Shown one piece after another: positions 13,001 through 17,136 of a stretch of DNA of 17,136 bases. This DNA comes from Thermoplasmata archaeon. Lineage in GTDB: Archaea; Thermoplasmatota; Thermoplasmata; UBA184. The notes beneath the pieces are model-generated. The model was not told the origin of the DNA. It searched no databases and saw nothing but the letters and a program-made list of their open reading frames with translations. The stretch covers positions 1 to 17,136 of the forward strand of contig JASHYV010000115.1 in assembly GCA_030064695.1 (NCBI GenBank), in the 5' to 3' direction. How positions within the stretch are numbered: position 1 is the stretch's first letter; the number at the start of each line of letters is the position of its first letter. The translations under genes and the position numbers were made by a program.

Positions 13001-14431
13001 ATGGCCGACCCCCGCCTGCGATCGCTCGAAGCGGAGCTGTCGGGCCGGGTCGAGGCGACCGCGGCGGCGACGGACCGGGTCGCCGGCGACACGTCGCACG
13101 TGCGGGGTCGGGCGATCGCGGTCGCGGCCCCCGCCGATGCCGAGGACGTGGCGCGCCTCGTGCGGTGGGCCCGGCGCGAGAAGGTTCCGCTCGTGGCCCG
13201 GGGGGCCGGCACGTCCCGCGACGGGGAGTCCGCCGCCGTCGACGGCGGGATCGTGGTCGACCTCTCCGGCTGGACCGAGATCCTCGAAATCTCCCCCGAG
13301 GAGCGACGGGCGCGCCTCCGTCCCGGCGTCGTGAACGCCGACCTCCAGCAGGCAGCCGGGCGCCACGGGCTGTTCTTCCCGCCGAATCCGGGTTCGTGGG
13401 AGCGATCGACGATCGGCGGGAACATCGCGACGAACGCCTCGGGCATGCGCTCCTTCCGGTACGGCGCGACGCGGGCCTGGGTCCGGGAGCTCGATCTGGT
13501 GCTCGGCACCGGCGAGCGCGTCCATCTGGGCTCGCGCGCGGCGAAGCGGTCGGTCGGGCCGGACCTGCTCGGGCTCGTGGTCGGCAGCGAGGGGACGCTC
13601 GGCGTCGTCACCGAGGCGTCGGTCGCGCTCGCGCCCCGGCCCCTCGTGCGGCGGGGGCTCGGCGTGCCGCTCCCGGAGGGGATCGCCCTCGGCCGGCTCG
13701 CGGCCGCGCTCGCCTCCGCCCCCACCTCCGGCCTCTCCGCCGTCGAATACCTCGACGCCGCGACGGCCCGGGCGATGGCCGAGGACCGGGGCTCGCCCTG
13801 GCCCGACGACTCCGCCCTCCTGCTGCTCGAGATCGAGGCGGAGACGCCGGCCGAGGCCGACCAGCGCGGGGAGCGCCTGCGCGCGGTCCTCCGCGCGCAG
13901 GGCGTGGACGCGATCCCGCGCGTCTACGAGGACGCGGACCGGCTCTGGAGCGAGCGCGGGGCGACCGGTCCCCTGCTCGAGTCGCGCTACGGCCTCCGGG
14001 TCCCGGAGGACGTCGCGGTGCCGCTCCCCGAGGTCGACGGGTTCCTCGCGGAGCTCCGGGCGATCCTCGCGCGGGAGGCCGTGCCGATGTTCCTCTTCGG
14101 CCACCTGGGCGAAGGGAGCCTCCATCCGAACGTGATCGTGGACCCGGTGAGCCCGGCGGCCGAGCGGATCCGCGGGGCCCTCTACCGGGCCGCGCTCGGC
14201 CGGCACGGCACGATCAGCGCCGAGCACGGGATCGGGGTCGTGAAGCGGGACTTCCTCGAGGAGGAGCTCGGGCCGGCGGCGCTCCGCCTCCTCCGCGACG
14301 TGAAGGCCGCGTGCGACCCCGACGGGATCCTGAACCCCGGGAAGCTCTATCCGGACGCGGGAGGCCGAGCCGGCGCAGGAGCTTCTCGGTCGCCTTCGGG
14401 ATCGGCAGCCGGGCGAGCTCCGCCGGCGTAA
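13001..14431 (+). CDS. FAD-binding oxidoreductase, GlcD/D-lactate dehydrogenase family
   Basis: 476 aa. Members oxidise 2-hydroxy acids (glycolate, D-lactate, D-2-hydroxyglutarate) using FAD of the vanillyl-alcohol-oxidase type fold. The FAD-binding half is clear: VPLVARGAGTSRDGESAAVDGG, VDLSGWTEI, PPNPGSWERSTIGGNIATNA and GSEGTLGVVTEA. The C-terminal substrate half shows FGHLGEGSLHPN (usually H-x-G-D-G-N-x-H-P-N, here Glu for Asp and Ser for Asn), HGTISAEHGIG with its metal/substrate His, and the closing CDPDGILNPGKLYP. There are no ferredoxin-type cysteines, so the electron acceptor is separate or unknown. The family normally ends at about NPGKLYP (near 14355); here some 24 low-complexity residues follow, reading antisense to the mutY tail. 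The exact substrate cannot be predicted. Confidence 0.9.
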   Translation: MADPRLRSLEAELSGRVEATAAATDRVAGDTSHVRGRAIAVAAPADAEDVARLVRWARREKVPLVARGAGTSRDGESAAVDGGIVVDLSGWTEILEISPEERRARLRPGVVNADLQQAAGRHGLFFPPNPGSWERSTIGGNIATNASGMRSFRYGATRAWVRELDLVLGTGERVHLGSRAAKRSVGPDLLGLVVGSEGTLGVVTEASVALAPRPLVRRGLGVPLPEGIALGRLAAALASAPTSGLSAVEYLDAATARAMAEDRGSPWPDDSALLLLEIEAETPAEADQRGERLRAVLRAQGVDAIPRVYEDADRLWSERGATGPLLESRYGLRVPEDVAVPLPEVDGFLAELRAILAREAVPMFLFGHLGEGSLHPNVIVDPVSPAAERIRGALYRAALGRHGTISAEHGIGVVKRDFLEEELGPAALRLLRDVKAACDPDGILNPGKLYPDAGGRAGAGASRSPSGSAAGRAPPA

Positions 14432-15452
14432 CCCAGCGCGTCGCGGCGCGGCCGGGCTCCCGGGACGCCGCCGACGCCCGGCCCTCGAAGAGGTGGAGCT
14501 CGACCGAGAAGTGGGAGTAGACGTGGTGGACGACCCCGCGGGCGCGGAGGGGACCGACCCTCCGGCCCGTCTCCTCCGCGAGCTCGCGTCGCGCCGCGTC
14601 GATCGGGCGCTCGCCGGGCTCGACCTTCCCGCCGGGGAACTCGTAGAGCCCCCCGAGCAGCCCCTCCGGCGGCCTCCGCTGCACGAGCCAGCGGCGCCCG
14701 TCCGAGAGCGCCACTACGGCCGCCCGCACGTGCGGTCGCCGCGGCCGACGCCGGGGCGGAGGGATCGACCCCGGGTCCGGGAGCTCCTGCCGCGCCCGGC
14801 AGTACTCAGCGACCGGACACGACGGGCAGAGCGGCAACCGCGGCCGGCAGACCGTCTCGCCCAACTCCATCACCGCCTCGTTGAACGCCCCGGGCGACCC
14901 GGCGGGGAGCGCGTGGCGCAGGACCGCCTCGAGCCGAAGCCGCGTGGAGCGGGCGCTCGGGTCTCCGCGGTCGGCGGTCCACCGGGCCGCCACCCGCAGC
15001 CCGTTCGCCTCGAGCGCGATCTCGGGCCGGCCGAAGGCGAGGCTCGCGATCGCGCGGGCAATGTAGGGGCCGATGCCGGGGAGCCGTTCCAACTCCTCCG
15101 CGGACTCGGGCAGCCGGCCGCTGTGCTGCGCGACGAGCTCTCGGGCGGCGCGATGGAGATTCCGCGCCCGCGCGTAGTAGCCGGCGCCCTCCCACGCTTT
15201 GAGGACCGCCTCGTCGTCGGCGCGGGCGAGCGCCTCCACGCTCGGGAACTCGGCGAGGAAGCGCTCGTAGTACGGGACCGCCTGGGCGACGCGCGTCTGC
15301 TGCAGCAGCACCTCGGCGACCCAGACCCGGTACGGGTCCCGATCGCGCCGCCACGGAAGCGCTCGGCGGTGGGCGGAGTACCACGCGAGGAGCGCCGGGA
15401 CGAGCGCATCGGGGAGGGCGCCCGGTTCCGGGGGTCGTCGCGCGCGGATCAC
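14214..15452 (-). CDS. mutY: A/G-specific adenine glycosylase fused to an intact Nudix domain
   Basis: 412 aa from GTG 15452. MutY removes adenine mispaired with 8-oxoguanine or guanine. Glycosylase domain, residues about 15-225: LPWRRDRDPYRVWVAEVLLQQTRV with catalytic Glu47, the helix-hairpin-helix LPGIGPYIARAI, and the [4Fe-4S] loop Cys202-x6-Cys209-x2-Cys212-x5-Cys218. The block that usually reads L-D-G-N-V-x-R-V reads LEANGLRV, so the catalytic Asp is Glu148. Residues about 240-365 form a Nudix domain with a complete box, G-x5-E-x7-R-E-L-x-E-E-T-G (274-296), whereas ordinary MutY C-terminal domains have a degraded box; this one may still hydrolyse nucleotides such as 8-oxo-dGTP. After EKLLRRLGL the last 45 or so residues are Arg/Pro/Ser-rich and overlap the flavoprotein gene by 218 nt, so the true stop usage is odd. 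The promoter is shared with the divergent thioredoxin gene. Confidence 0.93.
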   Translation of the reverse strand: MIRARRPPEPGALPDALVPALLAWYSAHRRALPWRRDRDPYRVWVAEVLLQQTRVAQAVPYYERFLAEFPSVEALARADDEAVLKAWEGAGYYARARNLHRAARELVAQHSGRLPESAEELERLPGIGPYIARAIASLAFGRPEIALEANGLRVAARWTADRGDPSARSTRLRLEAVLRHALPAGSPGAFNEAVMELGETVCRPRLPLCPSCPVAEYCRARQELPDPGSIPPPRRRPRRPHVRAAVVALSDGRRWLVQRRPPEGLLGGLYEFPGGKVEPGERPIDAARRELAEETGRRVGPLRARGVVHHVYSHFSVELHLFEGRASAASREPGRAATRWVTPAELARLPIPKATEKLLRRLGLPRPDRASRGSGSRRGRTRPSRRGGGGAPPARAPPRGSPASRPRSRARR

Positions 15453-15481
15453 GACGGTTCCGTTGCGCGACGAGCCACACG

Positions 15482-15488
15482 CTTAAAG
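15482..15488. promoter_or_regulatory. Shared TATA-like box between mutY (-) and thioredoxin (+)
   Basis: CTTAAAG is the only AT-rich element in the 73-nt divergent gap. On the minus strand (CTTTAAG) it lies 31-35 nt before the mutY GTG, suiting a leaderless start. On the plus strand it lies about 43 nt before the thioredoxin ATG, which leaves room for a short leader with an SD sequence. Confidence 0.5.
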
Positions 15489-15514
15489 AGAGGGTGGAGT
15501 TCGAACGACGGGGC

Positions 15515-15520
15515 GGAGGT
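15515..15520 (+). promoter_or_regulatory. Shine-Dalgarno site for thioredoxin
   Basis: GGAGGT ends 5 nt before ATG 15526. It fixes the start codon and marks this gene as one with a leader mRNA, in contrast to its leaderless-looking neighbours. Confidence 0.7.
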
Positions 15521-15525
15521 CCCCG

Positions 15526-15897
15526 ATGCAGGGCGGACACAGCACGCCGGTCGTGGTCACCGACTCGACGTTCGAGGTCGAGGTGATCCGCTCCCCGCTC
15601 CCGGTCGTCGTCGACTTCATGGCGGAGTGGTGCCAGCCGTGCCGGGTGTCCGAGCCGATGCTGCGGGAGCTCTCGCAGCGCCTCGCCGGGCGCGTCAAGT
15701 TCGCGACGGTCAACGTCGACGAGGCGGCCCAGGTGACGCGCTCCTACGGGATCCAGGCGATCCCGACCTACCTGTTCGTCCAGTCCGGCCAGGAACGCGG
15801 CCGCGAGGTCGGGATCGTCGACCCCGTCGAGTTCCGGGCGATCCTGAAGCGGGTCTTCTCGCCCCGGCTCAGTGGCGGAAAACGCGCCAGCCCGTGA
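15526..15897 (+). CDS. trxA: Thioredoxin
   Basis: 123 aa, cytoplasmic dithiol-disulfide oxidoreductase that reduces protein disulfides, normally recharged by thioredoxin reductase (not in the window). The thioredoxin fold is complete: PVVVDFMAEWCQPCR contains the active site Cys36-Gln-Pro-Cys39 preceded by Trp35, then KFATVNVDEAAQVTRSYGIQAIPTYLF with the cis-Pro of the IPTYLF loop, and a final helix EFRAILKRVF. The usual WCGPC is WCQPC here; Gly to Gln between the cysteines can shift redox potential, but the family call is firm. Start ATG 15526 is supported by GGAGGT. The last 29 nt overlap the convergent purH, so the tail SGGKRASP is read on the antisense of the purH C-terminus. Confidence 0.93.
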   Translation: MQGGHSTPVVVTDSTFEVEVIRSPLPVVVDFMAEWCQPCRVSEPMLRELSQRLAGRVKFATVNVDEAAQVTRSYGIQAIPTYLFVQSGQERGREVGIVDPVEFRAILKRVFSPRLSGGKRASP

Positions 15898-17136
15898 AGT
15901 AGAGCGAGATCCCGAACCGCTCGGCGGCGGCGATGACCTCCGGGTCCCGGAGGCTGCCGCCGGGCTCGACGATCGCGGCGACCCCGGCCCGGCCGGCCGC
16001 CTCGACGCCGTCGGCGAACGGGAAGAAGGCGTCGGAGGCGAGCACCGCGCCCTTCGCGCGGTCCCCGGCGACCTCGACCGCCAGCTGGACCGCCTTGACG
16101 CGGGTCGGTTGTCCGGAGCCGATCCCGACCGTCTTCGAGCCCTGGGCGAGCACGATCGCGTTCGACTTCGCGTGCCGGACCACCCGCCAGGCGAAGTCGA
16201 GCGCGCACGCCGCCTCCGGGCTCGCGGCCGGGCCGGAGACCAGCTTGAGCTCGCCGGGGGCGAGCTGCCTCCGGTCGACCTCCTGGAGCAGGAGCCGACC
16301 GAGGGCGCTCTTCGCTTCCCAGCGCGGCCCGTCGCCGGTCGGCGGCGCGACCCGCACGAGCTTCACCTTGGCGCGGCCGGCGAGGCCCTCGCGCGTCTCG
16401 GCCCCGATTTCGGGCGCGGCGAGGAGGTCGACGAAGACGCCCTTCATCGCCGGGAGGTCCCCCGGGGCGAGCGGGCGGTTCACCGCGATCGCGCAGCCGT
16501 ACCGCGCGACCGGGTCGGTCGCGATCGCCCGCTCAAGCGCCTCGCGGAGCGTCGTCCCCGAGGCGACGCCGCACGGCGTGGCATGCTTCACGACCGCCGC
16601 CGTGGGCGTCGGGAACTCCGCCACGATCGAGAGCGCGGTGTCGAGGTCGAGCAGGTTCGTGAACGAGAGCGCGTCGCCCTTCAGGAGCTCGAACGGGTCG
16701 GGGACGACCCCGGCGCCCGCCGGCGCGACCGCGCCGTACGGGGCCGCCCGCTGGTGCGGGTTCTCCCCGTAGCGCAGCTTGAGCGGCTCGCGGCGGAAGA
16801 CGACCTCCGTCGGGAACCCGTCGGCCGGAGCGAGCGGGCCCTCGAGGCCCGCGGCGATGGCGGCGTCGTACTCGGTGCAGCGGCGGAACGCCTCCACCGC
16901 GAGCCGACGCCGGGTCGCCGCGCCGATCGCGCCGCCCTCCCGCCGGAACTCCTCGAGCACCGTGGGATAGTCCTTCGGATCGGTGACGACGGTCACCCAC
17001 GCGTGGTTCTTGGCCGCCGCCCGGGCGAGGCTCACGCCGCCGATGTCGATGTACTCCTCCCGGTCGGAGGCGGCCGGATGCTCGGCGAGATGGCGTTCGA
17101 ACGGGTAGAAGTTGACCACGACGAGATCGATCGGGG
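15869..17136 (-). CDS. purH: Bifunctional AICAR formyltransferase / IMP cyclohydrolase (N-terminally cut by the window)
   Basis: At least 422 aa visible; the 5' end lies beyond the right edge. PurH carries out the last two steps of IMP synthesis. The visible part opens inside the IMP cyclohydrolase domain (VVVNFYPFE; EYIDIGGVSLARAAAKNHAWVTVVTDP-type block, with K and N-H typical of the active site). The AICAR transformylase domain shows LRYGENPHQ, VVKHATPCGVASG with the catalytic Lys-His pair (Thr where Asn is common), SDAFFPFADGV, EPGGSLRD and the terminal FTGWRVFRH. The closing VFRH is a normal PurH end, so the C-terminus is complete. Many archaea instead use PurP and PurO for these steps, so a PurH is informative. 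It overlaps the thioredoxin gene by 29 nt tail to tail. Confidence 0.95.
   Translation of the reverse strand, partial: PIDLVVVNFYPFERHLAEHPAASDREEYIDIGGVSLARAAAKNHAWVTVVTDPKDYPTVLEEFRREGGAIGAATRRRLAVEAFRRCTEYDAAIAAGLEGPLAPADGFPTEVVFRREPLKLRYGENPHQRAAPYGAVAPAGAGVVPDPFELLKGDALSFTNLLDLDTALSIVAEFPTPTAAVVKHATPCGVASGTTLREALERAIATDPVARYGCAIAVNRPLAPGDLPAMKGVFVDLLAAPEIGAETREGLAGRAKVKLVRVAPPTGDGPRWEAKSALGRLLLQEVDRRQLAPGELKLVSGPAASPEAACALDFAWRVVRHAKSNAIVLAQGSKTVGIGSGQPTRVKAVQLAVEVAGDRAKGAVLASDAFFPFADGVEAAGRAGVAAIVEPGGSLRDPEVIAAAERFGISLYFTGWRVFRH

Noticed and set aside
12476..14227. 583-residue minus-strand open frame opposite the receiver and dehydrogenase genes
   Set aside because: Low-complexity translation, and the plus-strand genes have family motifs throughout.
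1..17136. CRISPR arrays, insertion sequences, integrase or phage genes, attachment-site repeats
   Set aside because: No regularly spaced repeats, terminal inverted repeats or transposase/integrase motifs were seen in any frame.

Overview
The window is a GC-rich, gene-dense piece of an archaeal chromosome. The clearest archaeal markers are a RadA recombinase with an N-terminal helix-hairpin-helix domain and short AT-rich TATA-like boxes about 27-35 nt upstream of many start codons, the pattern expected of leaderless mRNAs. Gene content (WtpA-type oxyanion transporter, PurC/PurH, histidine ammonia-lyase, single-domain malic enzyme) would fit a high-GC Thermoplasmatota-like lineage; that placement is inference. 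I see no rRNA, tRNA, CRISPR array, insertion sequence or phage gene.

Layout. 1-1076 (-): partial metallo-beta-lactamase/rhodanese fusion. 1237-3191 (+): malic enzyme and a GNAT acetyltransferase joined by an ATGA overlap. 3237-4196 (+): purC. 4264-5256 (+): radA. 9004-5231 (-): a tightly overlapped four-gene tungstate/molybdate operon (binding protein, permease, ATPase, HTH-Mop regulator). 9417-9055 (-) and 9448-9975 (+): a divergent pair encoding a SodX-like maturation protease and a nickel superoxide dismutase. 10028-11554 (+): histidine ammonia-lyase. 12234-11551 (-): a double zinc-ribbon protein. 12235-12523: a non-coding stretch with a strong orphan TATA box. 12524-12976 (+): a degenerate receiver-domain protein. 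13001-14431 (+): a GlcD-type flavoprotein dehydrogenase. 15452-14214 (-): a MutY-Nudix fusion. 15526-15897 (+): a thioredoxin. 17136-15869 (-): purH, cut by the window edge.

How the parts relate. The most coherent unit is the oxyanion operon. A 23-bp perfect inverted repeat sits exactly between its TATA box and the proposed leaderless start, and its last gene encodes a DNA-binding protein with an oxyanion-binding (Mop) domain. Together these suggest a self-contained feedback circuit. The second coherent unit is the Ni-SOD/SodX pair. It has the canonical nickel-hook sequence preceded by a propeptide and, next door, a signal-peptidase-like protein with a Ser/Lys dyad. Other genes are single housekeeping functions: purine synthesis (purC, purH), recombination (radA), oxidative DNA repair (mutY), redox (thioredoxin, flavoprotein dehydrogenase), and carbon or amino-acid metabolism (malic enzyme, hutH).

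Several proteins carry substitutions at expected catalytic positions: the rhodanese Cys is Asp, the receiver phospho-Asp is Glu, and the MutY catalytic Asp is Glu. Convergent neighbours overlap at their 3' ends, and in one case (flavoprotein/mutY) by 218 nt.
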